This document shows positions 55,840 to 64,000 of a stretch of 64,000 nt of DNA, in pieces; the stretch's first letter is position 1; every line of letters starts with the position of its first letter. The stretch lies in contig NZ_LNCD01000051.1 in NCBI RefSeq assembly GCF_001542405.1, positions 93,733-157,732 on the forward strand, read 5' to 3'. This DNA comes from Rhizobium altiplani. GTDB taxonomy: Bacteria > Pseudomonadota > Alphaproteobacteria > Rhizobiales > Rhizobiaceae. The position numbers were made by a program, and so were the translations under genes. The notes under the pieces are model-generated. The model had not been told where the DNA came from. It worked only from the letters and a program-made list of their open reading frames with translations, and ran no database searches.

Positions 55840-56287
55840 GCAGTCTTGCGTGCATAACACGAAATCGTGGCTGATTTCGCCCTATGCGAGCTCGGGCTCA
55901 CCGAATGCGCGGAGACGATCACTGCGCTTGCCACGACGCGGTCAACGCGAGAAAAAGAGCCCTGCTGTCGCGGTCGCAGGGCAGGCGCGCGTGCATATAG
56001 GGAACTCTCGGTCGCGGACTTTGTTCCCATTGTCCTGTCCCCAAAAGCCCGCCAGCACACGCGGGGCACTTGGAAATTGAAAGTTGCGAAACGAGAGGCA
56101 GGAAGAAAATCGCTGTTCCTCCAGGTCAAGCGAGCGACCTCTCTATTGGTTCCCTCACCGAGATCCACCACCGTCGCCGGCCTTCATCCCGACACACAAG
56201 CGCTCGCGGCGGGCAGCACCTCCAGCTTCTTCCCTGCTCGAGATTGGCATCATGAAACCTTTTGATTTTTAAGCCGTTGTCGCGCGT
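55840..56287. other. 450-base intergenic region with minus-strand hairpins
   Basis: No supported protein gene; frames on both strands lack family resemblance. It holds a minus-strand intrinsic terminator (55950-55982) and a GGGAAC/GTTCCC hairpin (56000-56028), described separately as a possible small RNA. Confidence 0.5.
55950..56028 (-). ncRNA. Candidate minus-strand small RNA 3' end
   Basis: On the minus strand, GCCCTGC (55976-55982) and GCAGGGC (55959-55965) form a stem followed by TCTTTTTCTC, a good intrinsic terminator. Just before it a second hairpin pairs GGGAAC with GTTCCC (56000-56005, 56023-56028). No minus-strand gene lies in the next kilobases, so a short independent transcript starting between about 56030 and 56280 would explain them. 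A promoter was not identified. Confidence 0.35.
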
Positions 56288-58267
56288 ATGTCAGACGCTG
56301 AATTAGATCAGAAATCGGTCGACGGCTCCGAGCAGCACAGTGCCGAGAGATCGCGCCAAGAGAAGGCATCGACTGACGAGGGCGCGCTGCCCCCAGAAGT
56401 CGTTGAACCCGACCCAGAGCTGACGCCCGAGGAGGCCGAGCGGGCGCGCAAGAGATATTTGCTGACGCGCTTCTGGATCAGCGCGCGCGGTTACTGGGGC
56501 CGCGGCGGGGAATGGCTCGCGTGGCCGTGCTCAATTGGGCTGCTCGCCTTAATCGTCACGAATGTCGGCTTCCAGTATGGAATCAATATCTGGAATCGCG
56601 CAATCTTTGACGCAATTGAGCAACGCAATGCCCATACCGTATATTTCCTCAGCGCCGTGTTCCTGCCCCTCGCGCTCGGAAGCGTCGCTCTTGTCGTAAC
56701 ACAAGTATCCCTCCGTATGCTGATCCAGCGCCGCTGGCGTTCCTGGCTGACGACCGCGCTCATCGGGCGCTGGCTCGCCAACGGCCGTTACTATCAGTTG
56801 AATCTCATCGGCGGTGACCACAAGAACCCGGAAGCCCGCATTTCCGAGGATTTGCGAATTGCGACCGAGTCACCCGTCGACTTCATCGCTGGTGTCGTTT
56901 CCGCATTTCTGTCGGCCTCGACTTTCATCGTGGTGCTCTGGACGATCGGCGGGGCCTTGACCCTGACAATTGCAGGGTCGACCGTCACTGTTCCTGGTTT
57001 CCTTGTCATTACCGCGGTTCTCTATGCGGCTATCACGTCCAGCTCGATGGCCGTCATCGGTCGCCATTTCGTCCACGTTTCCGAGGTCAAGAATCAGGCG
57101 GAAGCCGAATTTCGCTACACGCTGACGCACGTGCGGGAAAATGGCGAAAGTATTGCCTTGCTGGGCGGGGAGGAGGAGGAGCGTAACGATCTCGACAAGA
57201 CGTTTACCAATGTCCTCCGCCAGTGGGCGCTCCTTGCACGCCAACACATGCGCACAACGCTCGTGTCCCAGGGGTCGAGCCTGCTTGCGCCAGTCGTTCC
57301 CCTTCTCCTTTGCGCTCCAAAGTATCTCGAAGGCAGCATGACGCTTGGACAGGTGATGCAGGCTGCCTCTGCCTTCGCCATCGTTCAGAGCGCGTTTGGA
57401 TGGCTGGTCGACAATTATCCGCGTCTTGCCGATTGGCACGCCTGTGCACGGCGCGTCGCTTCGCTGATGATGTCGCTCGACGGGTTGGAGCGCGCCGAAC
57501 AGAGCGATGCCTTGGGACGCATCCAGCACGGTGAAACTGAAGGCGATGCGATGCTCAGCCTCAATGACCTCTCGGTGTCGCTTGACGACGGTACCGCCGT
57601 CGTCAAGGAGACCCAGGTCACGGTCGAACCAGGCGAGCGGGTCCTCGTGGCCGGAGAGTCCGGTTCGGGCAAGAGCACGCTGGTGCGGGCCATCGCAGGC
57701 CTTTGGCCGTAGGGTGACGGCAGCGTCAATTTTCATGGCGACAGACGACTGTTCATGTTGCCGCAGCGGCCTTACATCCCCTCCGGGACGCTTCGCCGGG
57801 CGGTTGCCTATCCCGGCGCCGCCGATAGCTGGCCGCTCGATAAGATCAAAGCGGCTCTCGACAAGGTGGGACTCGACTATCTGAACGACAGGATCGAGGA
57901 AGAGGCGCCATGGGACCAGACGCTGTCGGGTGGTGAAAAACAGAGGCTCGCGTTTGCGCGCCTCCTGCTACACAGTCCGGATACGATCGTGCTGGATGAG
58001 GCAACGTCGGCACTCGATGAGAAAAGCCAGGACAAGATGATGGAGATGATCATCCATGAATTGCCGCAGATCACGATCATAAGCGTAGCGCATCGAGCTG
58101 AGCTGGAAGCCTTCCACAGCCGCAAAATTACATTGGAACGGCGGGAGGGCGGCGCAAAGCTTGTCAGTGATATTGATCTTCTCCAGCGTAAGAGAAAGCG
58201 GAATTTGCTTTCGCGCCTTGTCGAAAACCGGCACTCCCGGCCGAAAGGCAGTACGACGCCCGGATAG
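56288..58267 (+). pseudogene. SbmA/BacA-type ABC transporter (membrane + ATPase), split by amber codon
   Basis: About 660 codons in one frame, interrupted by TAG at 57710-57712. The first part (474 residues) has a charged N-terminus, about six membrane spans of the ABC_membrane_2 type (F-Q-Y-G-I-N-I-W-N-R, N-L-I-G-G-D-H-K-N-P-E-A-R-I-S-E-D), and Walker A G-E-S-G-S-G-K-S-T. After the stop, M-L-P-Q-R-P-Y-I-P-S-G-T-L, signature L-S-G-G-E-K-Q-R and Walker B V-L-D-E-A-T-S continue. W-P-W-G is normal at the break, so TGG to TAG is likely. Broken gene, readthrough or sequence error. Confidence 0.82.
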
Positions 58268-58591
58268 CAAGGGCAGGGATCATTCCAAGATAAGCTCGCT
58301 GAGCGGGAACTCGCGTCTGTGACCCGATATGACAAGGATGCCTTGTTGCACCAGTTCAACTTGACGGCATCCCCGAAACCTCATTTTGCCGACATGGCCG
58401 TTGAGTGCGGCGTGGTGGAGCGGCCAGGTTATCTTCGGTGCAACAAGTTGGCCGAAGCCGTAGATCGCTCAACGCGCAGACCAACGGCCCGCCCATGCCT
58501 GCACTGATCCGTACCGGTTGCCGCATCGACGCTTCGGGAACACTTGGCGGTGAAGCCCGTTACTTCCTCATCCACAACAGGAGGAAATACA
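58268..58591. other. Intergenic region before the CsbD gene
   Basis: I see no gene or clear structural element in these 324 bases apart from the CAGGAGG ribosome site of the csbD-like gene at the right end. Confidence 0.5.
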
Positions 58592-58798
58592 ATGGATTGG
58601 AATCGCGTCGAAGGAAACTGGAAGCAGATGAAAGGCAAGGTCAAGGAGCAGTGGGGCAAGCTTACGAATGACGACCTTGATCAGATCGCCGGTAAGCGCG
58701 AACAACTGGAGGGCAAGATCCAGGAGCGCTACGGCATCGAACGCGACCGAGTTCGCCGCGACATCGATGAGTGGTACGGAAACCAGACCTGGCACTAG
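58592..58798 (+). CDS. CsbD family general stress protein
   Basis: A 68-residue hydrophilic protein: M-D-W-N-R-V-E-G-N-W-K-Q-M-K-G-K-V-K-E-Q-W-G-K-L-T, D-D-L-D-Q-I-A-G-K-R-E-Q-L-E-G-K-I-Q-E-R-Y-G and a terminal W. This is the CsbD (UPF0337) pattern; members are small stress-induced proteins of unknown mechanism. CAGGAGGAAATACA precedes the ATG at 58592. A clear terminator follows. Confidence 0.92.
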   Translation: MDWNRVEGNWKQMKGKVKEQWGKLTNDDLDQIAGKREQLEGKIQERYGIERDRVRRDIDEWYGNQTWH

Positions 58799-58806
58799 AT
58801 TTTAGC

Positions 58807-58835
58807 AGGCCCGGGGCTTCCGGGCCTTTTCTTTC
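58807..58835 (+). terminator. Terminator of the csbD-like gene
   Basis: AGGCCCGG (58807-58814) pairs with CCGGGCCT (58820-58827) around a 5-base loop, followed by TTTCTTTC. Confidence 0.8.
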
Positions 58836-59029
58836 TGAACTCTCCAGTCTTTGCCAACGCCTCGACCGTTTTCGCCTCGTTTGGCGAGCGCGAGTTGCCG
58901 ACGGCAATCGACGGTGAAGCCCGGCCATGCCGACCAAGGGCCCAGCCCGATGCGATGACCGTCCGAGAGGGGCTAGGCTGTACCGGACTTCAACGATCTC
59001 CGTTATCCGAATTCCGCATACAGCGTCGG

Positions 59030-59625
59030 CGCGTCTACTCGCGCTACGCCCGCAATCGGTCGGATGTCGGCGTCGCCACGGTGTCGGCTTCCTCGGCGTC
59101 CTCTGCCTGCTCGTGCTGGTCACGATCCTGTCCTACGGCGTGCTGTTGCGCCCTGATCTCGCCGCCCTTTGCAATCCTTCGATGGCGGGCGTGCTGCAGG
59201 CCGTGGTTGGCCCGTGGGGCGCCGTCTTCGTCAGCATCGGCCTGCTGATTTCGGTCGCTGGGGCATATCTCTCGTGGGTGCTCCTCGCGGCGGAAATCCT
59301 CTATTCCGCCTCGAACTACGACACCATGCCGCGCTTTCTTTCCCACGAAAACAAGAGCGGCCATCCTTCGATGGCCCTGTAGCTTACCAACGCCGTCGTC
59401 CAGATCTTTCTCGTGTTGACGCTGTTTGCAGAATACGCTTTCCATCTGGCGCTTGAGTTGACGAGCTCGATGATCCTGGTCCCCTATATCCTGGTCGCGG
59501 CCTACGGGCTCCGCCTGGCCCTGACCAGTGAAACTTACGATCGCGACCCTGAGGGTCACACGGGCGATCTTCTGCGGGCATCCATCGCCGTGCTGACGAC
59601 TGCCACGGCGCTGATCTAGATGGTG
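59030..59625 (+). pseudogene. Arginine/ornithine-antiporter-like APC permease fragment
   Basis: Remnant of an amino-acid antiporter. It begins in one frame (V-Y-S-R-Y-A-R-N-R-S-D-V-G-V-A-T-V), shifts near 59084 and goes on in the next frame (G-F-L-G-V-L-C-L-L-V-L-V-T-I-L-S-Y-G-V, W-G-A-V-F-V-S-I-G-L). It then meets TAG at 59380-59382, where W is usual in A-L-W-L-T-N, and continues L-T-S-S-M-I-L-V-P-Y-I-L-V-A-A-Y-G-L to a second TAG at 59617. Both the first about 280 residues and the C-terminus are absent; the right side ends close to the IS110 element. Confidence 0.78.
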
Positions 59626-59664
59626 TAACGGGCGGAGCTCGGCCAGCGAGGTTTGAAAGGCTGG

Positions 59665-59737
59665 TGGTCGTCCCTCACAATGATGGTTTCGCGGAGTCAG
59701 GAGTGGCCTGCTCCATAGCATCACGGAGAGACGACCA
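59665..59737 (+). promoter_or_regulatory. Structured leader of the IS110 transposase gene
   Basis: TGGTCGTC (59665-59672) is exactly complementary to GACGACCA (59730-59737), which includes the A of the start codon. A smaller hairpin (GGAG 59700-59703 with CTCC 59711-59714) sits inside. The long stem would hide the ribosome site (GGAGAG, 59725-59730) and so could keep transposase synthesis low, or it may be part of a bridge RNA. Confidence 0.5.
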
Positions 59738-60774
59738 TGAAGCAGTATGCCGGAATCGATGTCTCGTTGGAATATTCAAGTGTGTGCGTGGTGGATGCAG
59801 ATGGCCGCATCGTGCGTGAAGCAAAGGTACTGAGCGAGCCCGATGCGCTGATCGCCTGGTTTGCCGAGCACGGCGTGGCCATGGAGCGGATCGGTCTTGA
59901 GGCCGGCCCCTTGTCGCAGTGGCTGCATGCCGGGATCACGAAGGCGGGTCTGGCGGTCGAACTGATCGAGACGCGGCACGTGCGGACGGCCTTCAAGACG
60001 ATGCCGGTGAAGACCGACAAGAAGGATGCGCGAGGCATCGCGCAGTTGATGCGGCTTGGCTGGTTCAGACCGGTCCACTGCAAATCTCTTCCGGCCCAGG
60101 AAGTGCGCGCGTTGCTGACCGCCCGCAAGCTCATCCAGGGAAAGCTTCACGACATCGAGATGAGCATCCGGGGCATACTGCGCGGCTTCGGCCTCAAGGT
60201 AGGGCCGACGACACAGCGCACCTATGCGGCACGGATCGGCGAACTGATTGAAGGTCATCCGACCTTGGAGGCGATCGCCGCGTCGCTGTTAAAGGTGCGC
60301 GATGCACTTGCGGACGAATTTGCCGGGTTTGAACGAAAGCTGCGTGCCATGGCCCGTCAGGACGACAGCGCACGGCGGCTGATGACGACGCCCGGCGTTG
60401 GCGTCGTGGTGGCGCGGACATTCGTGGCGGCCGTAGATACGCCGGAGCGTTTCCGCTCATCCCGAGCAGTGGGGCCGCATTTCGGATTGACGCCGAAGAA
60501 GTATCAATCGGGCGAGACCGACTATAGCGGTCGCATCTCGAAGATTGGCGATGTGGGCGTACGAACCGCGCTCTACGAGGCGGCCAACGTCATCCTCACG
60601 CGACCGGTCAAAGGCTCGGATCTCAAAAGCTGGGCACTGGCGGTCGCCAGACGTGCGGGTCCCAGAAAGGCGCGTGTCGCGCTGGCCCGTAAGCTGGCGG
60701 TGGTGTTGCACCACATGCTTAGGGATGGAACCAACTTCATTCCCCACAAGGCTCAGGCAGCCATGGCCGCCTGA
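59737..60774 (+). CDS. IS110-family transposase
   Basis: A 345-residue DEDD-type recombinase. The RuvC-like N-terminal domain starts Y-A-G-I-D-V-S-L-E-Y-S (first catalytic Asp), then L-E-A-G-P-L-S-Q-W-L (Glu), and K-T-D-K-K-D-A-R-G-I-A. The C-terminal transposase_20 domain has T-T-P-G-V-G-V-V-V-A and H-F-G-L-T-P-K-K-Y-Q-S-G. A late serine serves as nucleophile in this family. IS110 transposases are guided by an element-coded bridge RNA. The frame is intact, so the copy may be active. Confidence 0.94.
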   Translation: MKQYAGIDVSLEYSSVCVVDADGRIVREAKVLSEPDALIAWFAEHGVAMERIGLEAGPLSQWLHAGITKAGLAVELIETRHVRTAFKTMPVKTDKKDARGIAQLMRLGWFRPVHCKSLPAQEVRALLTARKLIQGKLHDIEMSIRGILRGFGLKVGPTTQRTYAARIGELIEGHPTLEAIAASLLKVRDALADEFAGFERKLRAMARQDDSARRLMTTPGVGVVVARTFVAAVDTPERFRSSRAVGPHFGLTPKKYQSGETDYSGRISKIGDVGVRTALYEAANVILTRPVKGSDLKSWALAVARRAGPRKARVALARKLAVVLHHMLRDGTNFIPHKAQAAMAA

Positions 60775-61496
60775 GCCGGAAACAGACAACCGGACAGGTT
60801 TCGGGCGGGCACTGCCATCAGCCCCCCGGAGCAAGGTCCCTTCGCCGGGACGATGGATGGGTTAGGCCGCTGAAAGCCAAGCAGCACTCAGGTGACTGCG
60901 CGTTCCTAGATTGGCCAGCCGGTCCTCAGCAGACCCCATAAAGCAGCGGCCAAGCCCCGACTGCGAACAGAAGCAAGCACTCGGCGAGGGACTAAGCTCA
61001 CAAGGGATTGACTCAAGGCCCGTTACAGAAGGCTTTCACTGGCTACCGCGATGTAAAAAGCGGATCACAACGTCGTGCCGTTGCCCGGACGAGCACCCAA
61101 AGGCTGTGTCTGTCCAGCAGGCCGCACCTGGACTCGCCAAGGACACCGGGGCGTCGCCAGCCTGTTGTCTACGGCGTGTGTACATTTAGGATTTACCGGC
61201 GTCCGGAATGACAATGGTTGTATTCCTCATTCAGGAAGCTCAGGCCGTGCTCAAAGGTGGCGCATCAACGGATGACCTATGTTAGAAGGTGAGATAGGAC
61301 ATCCGGGAACAGTTCTCACGTTTCGTCCGGAGGACCAATGGACGCTGCTGTACTCATGATCGTAGATCATTGTTATCAATCGATCGCCGGGCGCCTGCCG
61401 GTTTAATCCACACCCTCAGGCCACGTGCAGCGCCCTACATAAAGTTCGTCCACTCCGGGCGGATTTCTGGATATATTTGAGATAGCGATTTCGATT
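60775..61496. other. Non-coding stretch: IS110 3' region and unidentified DNA up to the tRNA fragment
   Basis: No supported protein gene in 720 bases. The first about 270 bases belong to the insertion element and are GC-rich with hairpins (for example GTCCC-TTCGCC-GGGAC near 60836-60852), possibly the bridge-RNA region. From about 61050 the composition shifts towards AT and includes short palindromes such as TGATCGTAGATCA near 61357. Origin not recognised. Confidence 0.4.
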
Positions 61497-61550
61497 TGGT
61501 GCGAGCGACGGGGATCGAACCCGTATACCTTGCGGTGAGGGATTTTAAGT
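61497..61550 (-). repeat. 3' half of tRNA-Leu(UAA): integration (att) site remnant
   Basis: Read on the minus strand this is the anticodon loop A-C-T-TAA-A-A-T-C-C-C, a Leu-type long variable arm (CTCACCGCAAGGTAT), a perfect T-arm (ACGGG-TTCGATC-CCCGT) and acceptor CGCTCGC with CCA. The 5' half (acceptor, D-arm, 5' anticodon stem) is not found upstream, so it is not a functional tRNA. A phage-type integrase gene starts 170 bases away. This is the duplicated or displaced tRNA end typical of an element integrated in a tRNA gene. Confidence 0.82.
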
Positions 61551-61717
61551 ACCAAAAATCCAGATATCGAATGAACGTAAACGATACCTAATATATATTG
61601 AAAATCAGTTATATAGATGCTACCTGTCGGCCAATTGGTATCCATCCGATATCAAGCGTAATCATGAAAAGTGTACCCACGTGTAGGGCCACATTTAGCC
61701 GAGGGATTTTACGAGAA

Positions 61718-62842
61718 ATGGCTGAATTCATCTCCGAGGACTTCATCAAGAACCGGGTTCCGCGCCTCATGAAAGACCGCGACGAGATTAAGGTCCGCGA
61801 CAGCAAATTGCCGGGATTTGTCGTCCGCTGCCGCCGCCAGTCTGACGGAAATATCAGCCGGGTCTTCATGATCGATTACATCCCGCCGATGCCACCCGTC
61901 GCTGCCGCCGGGAAGGCGAAAAGGAAATGGCTGGTGGTTGGCTCATGGCCGACCTTCAATGCCGAGGACGCAAGGGAGTCGGCCCGGCTATTACTCTTGG
62001 CGAGGAAGGAAGGGGATGATCCGAAGGCGAAGCGGGCGCAAAAGCTGGCGCAGCCGACATTCGAGCAGCTATGGGAGCTTTTCGAGAAAGAGCATCTGGT
62101 CTTGAAAAAGGAAAGCACCCGCAAGAGCTATACCTATCGGTACAATCGAATACTCCTACCGGCCTTTGCCGGGCGGCGGGTCGCGGATATTACCCGGTCC
62201 GAAATCAATAGCCTCAAGATCAAGCACAAGAACCGCTCGACGGATCTGAACCGCGCTTTGGCTACACTGTCGAAAATGTTCTCTTTCGCCATGATCCATG
62301 AAATGCGGAACGACAATCCATGCGCCAAGGTCCAGCGCTTTGCCGAGCGGGTCAGCGATTCATGGCTGGACGAGAATGATCTGCCCGCATTCCTTGAGGT
62401 GCTGAACAAGCGCGAGCAAGGGCCGATGTCCGATTTCATCCGCTTTCTGGCCGTCACCGGCTGGCGTATCGGCGTGGCCTTGTCCCTGCGTTGGGACCAG
62501 ATTGATCTAAAGCGCCGGGAGGTCCATCTGGAGGACACTGAAACCAAGAAGGTGGCGACAGTCATTAGCGCCGACGCCGCCATCCTGATTGATCGCCAGC
62601 CCAATCGACTCGGCTACGTATTCTCCCGGCGCAAGGGAACGCAGCCCATCGGGTACAACGATGTACGCGCCGAGATGGCCTCGATCTGCAAGGAGGCCAA
62701 GATTGCCAAGATAACGCCACATGGCCTCCGGCGATCCGCCGCGACGCATGGCGCAATCGCGGGCGCGAACGTGGCGGAATTGCGATGGAGTTCCCCGACG
62801 TCAAGCACGGCGGAGCAAGAGAAAAAGGAAAAGCAAGTTTAG
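61718..62842 (+). CDS. Tyrosine recombinase/phage integrase, C-terminus apparently lost
   Basis: 374 residues from ATG 61718. There is an arm-binding N-terminal domain (L-P-G-F-V-V-R-C-R), a SAM-like core-binding domain (about 130-225), then the catalytic domain with Arg in V-T-G-W-R-I-G-V-A-L-S-L-R-W and H-G-L-R-R (H-x-x-R). Directly after A-G-A-N-V-A-E-L-R the sequence becomes a short Ser/Lys-rich tail. The usual G-H/W motif and the nucleophilic Tyr, expected about 30 residues later, are missing in all three frames I checked. Probably inactive, or truncated by a deletion. Confidence 0.85.
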   Translation: MAEFISEDFIKNRVPRLMKDRDEIKVRDSKLPGFVVRCRRQSDGNISRVFMIDYIPPMPPVAAAGKAKRKWLVVGSWPTFNAEDARESARLLLLARKEGDDPKAKRAQKLAQPTFEQLWELFEKEHLVLKKESTRKSYTYRYNRILLPAFAGRRVADITRSEINSLKIKHKNRSTDLNRALATLSKMFSFAMIHEMRNDNPCAKVQRFAERVSDSWLDENDLPAFLEVLNKREQGPMSDFIRFLAVTGWRIGVALSLRWDQIDLKRREVHLEDTETKKVATVISADAAILIDRQPNRLGYVFSRRKGTQPIGYNDVRAEMASICKEAKIAKITPHGLRRSAATHGAIAGANVAELRWSSPTSSTAEQEKKEKQV

Positions 62843-63040
62843 TTCCTGAACTTGGATTCTCGCCCGCCTTGGTAAGCAGTGCCCGGCTCATTCTCCGCTT
62901 TGCTGGCGAGATTGGCCGTGGGAGAGTTAGGGCTGATAATATCAGTTCTATCCGCCGCCTAATTAATGCGAACGGGCGGCGGCCCGTCAGGTTCAAGACC
63001 ACCGCCCGCATGCCGCCGTTGCCTGACTCGGCTGGCGGAC

Positions 63041-64000
63041 TTACCATTTCGTATTCGCGACGACGCTTACCCGGCCAGCCCGGCGCATCGCCCAACTGAT
63101 GTCCTCTACGATCCTGATGGCGAGGAGATCAAGCTGCCAAAGCGATTGATGCGGGCTACCGCTTGCCGCATCCGTGCCGCTCGCGCCCGTCGATACCGGC
63201 GCGGGATCGTCCCTGCTGATGACCGTCGCATCGTTTTCTACTCGAACCTCGCCGTCATCGACGGAACTGACGAAATCGGCGGTGTCGAGGGCGATGACCG
63301 TCTTTGCCGGGACGGTATCGGAGGCGATGACATCCACCGCGCCGAATCCCGCCACCAGCATGGCCGCATTGGCCGCCTGAATGGAATTCATGACGAAGGT
63401 AAGCGCTGCCGCCGCCGGGTTGATGGCCGCCGCCAGCGCCGCCATATCAGCGCTCGCTGCTTGCGCCGGATCGGTCGCCGCCGATGGCGTCAAAGGCGTT
63501 ACGCCGAACAGAAGGCCGGGCGGCTGCGTGGCCGTCCCCGCCGCATTGCCGAGCAAAGCGGTATCGACGCTGATGCCGATATCCTCGGCCAGCGCCTGCC
63601 CGATGATAGCCTCGGCGGATGGCGTCGAGGCCTTGGCAAGCTCGCCGGTAAAGAGGCTGATGCTGGCGGCCTTGTGCGGCGACAAAGTCGCGCCCTGCAA
63701 GAATGACAATTGCCTGACCGGGATCGGCTGGCCTTCGCCAATAAAGACGTTCGGGATGCTGCCTGGTGCCGCCCTGGCGGCAAATCTCAAGCCACTGGTG
63801 CCGGTCAAGTTCACGCTGATGCCGCGCGCCTTCAGGGCGGCATAGACGCTGGTGGGCGCAAGCGTAGCCAGCAAGCCGGGATAGACTCCCGGATTGGATA
63901 GCGTCCCGGCCCAATCGGGCACGCTGGTCATCGCCGGATTGGTGACGGCCTTCCTGAGCCAGCCGACCGGATCGCGGGTGGCCTCGACAATCTTGCCTGC
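63041..64000 (-). CDS. HK97-type phage major capsid protein (N-terminus outside window)
   Basis: 320 codons are visible, open at the right edge. The sequence runs D-W-A-G-T-L, R-F-A-A-R-A-A-P-G-S-I-P-N-V-F-I-G-E-G-Q-P-I-P-V, T-L-S-P-H-K-A-A-S-I-S-L-F-T, and S-V-D-T-A-L-L-G-N (the E-loop/P-domain region). It ends with L-L-A-I-R-I-V-E-D-I-S-W-A-M-R-R-A-G, the characteristic HK97-fold capsid ending. Capsid precursors of this family are cut by a phage protease. It converges on the integrase gene with a 200-base gap, which is an unusual prophage order. Confidence 0.8.
   Translation of the reverse strand, partial: AGKIVEATRDPVGWLRKAVTNPAMTSVPDWAGTLSNPGVYPGLLATLAPTSVYAALKARGISVNLTGTSGLRFAARAAPGSIPNVFIGEGQPIPVRQLSFLQGATLSPHKAASISLFTGELAKASTPSAEAIIGQALAEDIGISVDTALLGNAAGTATQPPGLLFGVTPLTPSAATDPAQAASADMAALAAAINPAAAALTFVMNSIQAANAAMLVAGFGAVDVIASDTVPAKTVIALDTADFVSSVDDGEVRVENDATVISRDDPAPVSTGASGTDAASGSPHQSLWQLDLLAIRIVEDISWAMRRAGRVSVVANTKW

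Larger units (their letters stand above)
59626..61050 (+). mobile_element. IS110-family element (ends approximate)
   Basis: A transposase gene with about 110 bases of leader and about 270 bases of 3' non-coding DNA. The left limit is taken as the point where antiporter homology stops; the right limit is set after the segment around 61005-61040, remembered only vaguely from related elements. IS110 elements have no terminal inverted repeats, so exact ends cannot be read without an empty site. Confidence 0.5.

Noticed and set aside
61497..61550. Functional tRNA gene
   Set aside because: The T-arm, variable arm and acceptor 3' side are perfect, but the acceptor 5' side, D-arm and 5' anticodon stem are absent from the adjoining DNA.

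Overview
This window reads as a chromosomal segment of a Rhizobiaceae alphaproteobacterium (Rhizobium/Sinorhizobium/Agrobacterium type). The basis is gene content and order: pleD end - rpmG, a topA-rnr-DUF983 string, plsY, pyrC-pyrB, ruvX, gatC-gatA-gatB, an NDUFA12 homologue, aat-accC-accB-aroQ, a short second FtsZ, and a B12-dependent ribonucleotide reductase. DNA is GC-rich, so most long reading frames opposite these genes are shadows. No tool was run; every family assignment is from reading the translated sequence.

Layout. 1-11.9 kb is mostly minus-strand housekeeping: end of pleD, candidate small RNA, rpmG, an MFS transporter, DUF983, rnr, topA, a decayed dprA, plsY, then pyrB-pyrC, whose PyrC has lost most metal ligands. 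12-24.4 kb is mostly plus-strand: an AidB-like dehydrogenase, a GNAT gene with an early amber codon, a TetR regulator, two small membrane proteins, ruvX, a metallo-hydrolase, gatC/gatA, a YjhX-like toxin, several acetyltransferases, a frameshifted DUF1294 gene, gatB, NDUFA12 and DUF2155. 24.4-28.3 kb (minus) holds aat, accC, accB, aroQ and a DsbA-like oxidoreductase. 28.4-36.7 kb holds an aminotransferase, a KPR-like reductase, ftsZ2, an SDR, small conserved genes and two hydrolases. 37-45.8 kb holds a cupin remnant, nrdJ, a PDC-like secreted protein, gpt, a double-domain Usp with an upstream FixK/FNR-type box, a CinA-like protein and wrbA.

46.5-55.8 kb is the most system-like segment: a plus-strand cluster coding for a PhzS-like flavin monooxygenase, a complete ferric/2-AEP-type ABC importer with two tandem paralogous binding proteins, a 4,5-dihydroxyphthalate-decarboxylase-like protein, a class II aldolase-like protein and a LysR regulator. 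It looks like uptake plus catabolism of an unidentified, perhaps aromatic, compound.

The right end is decayed and mobile. An SbmA/BacA-type ABC transporter is split by an amber codon, a CsbD gene follows, then an arginine/ornithine-antiporter fragment with a frameshift and amber codons, an IS110-family element, the 3' half of a tRNA-Leu(UAA) marking an integration site, a tyrosine recombinase that appears to lack its catalytic tyrosine, and an HK97-type capsid gene running off the window. At least six genes in the window are broken (dprA, GNAT, DUF1294, cupin, ABC transporter, antiporter). This suggests either real gene decay or uncorrected sequence errors.
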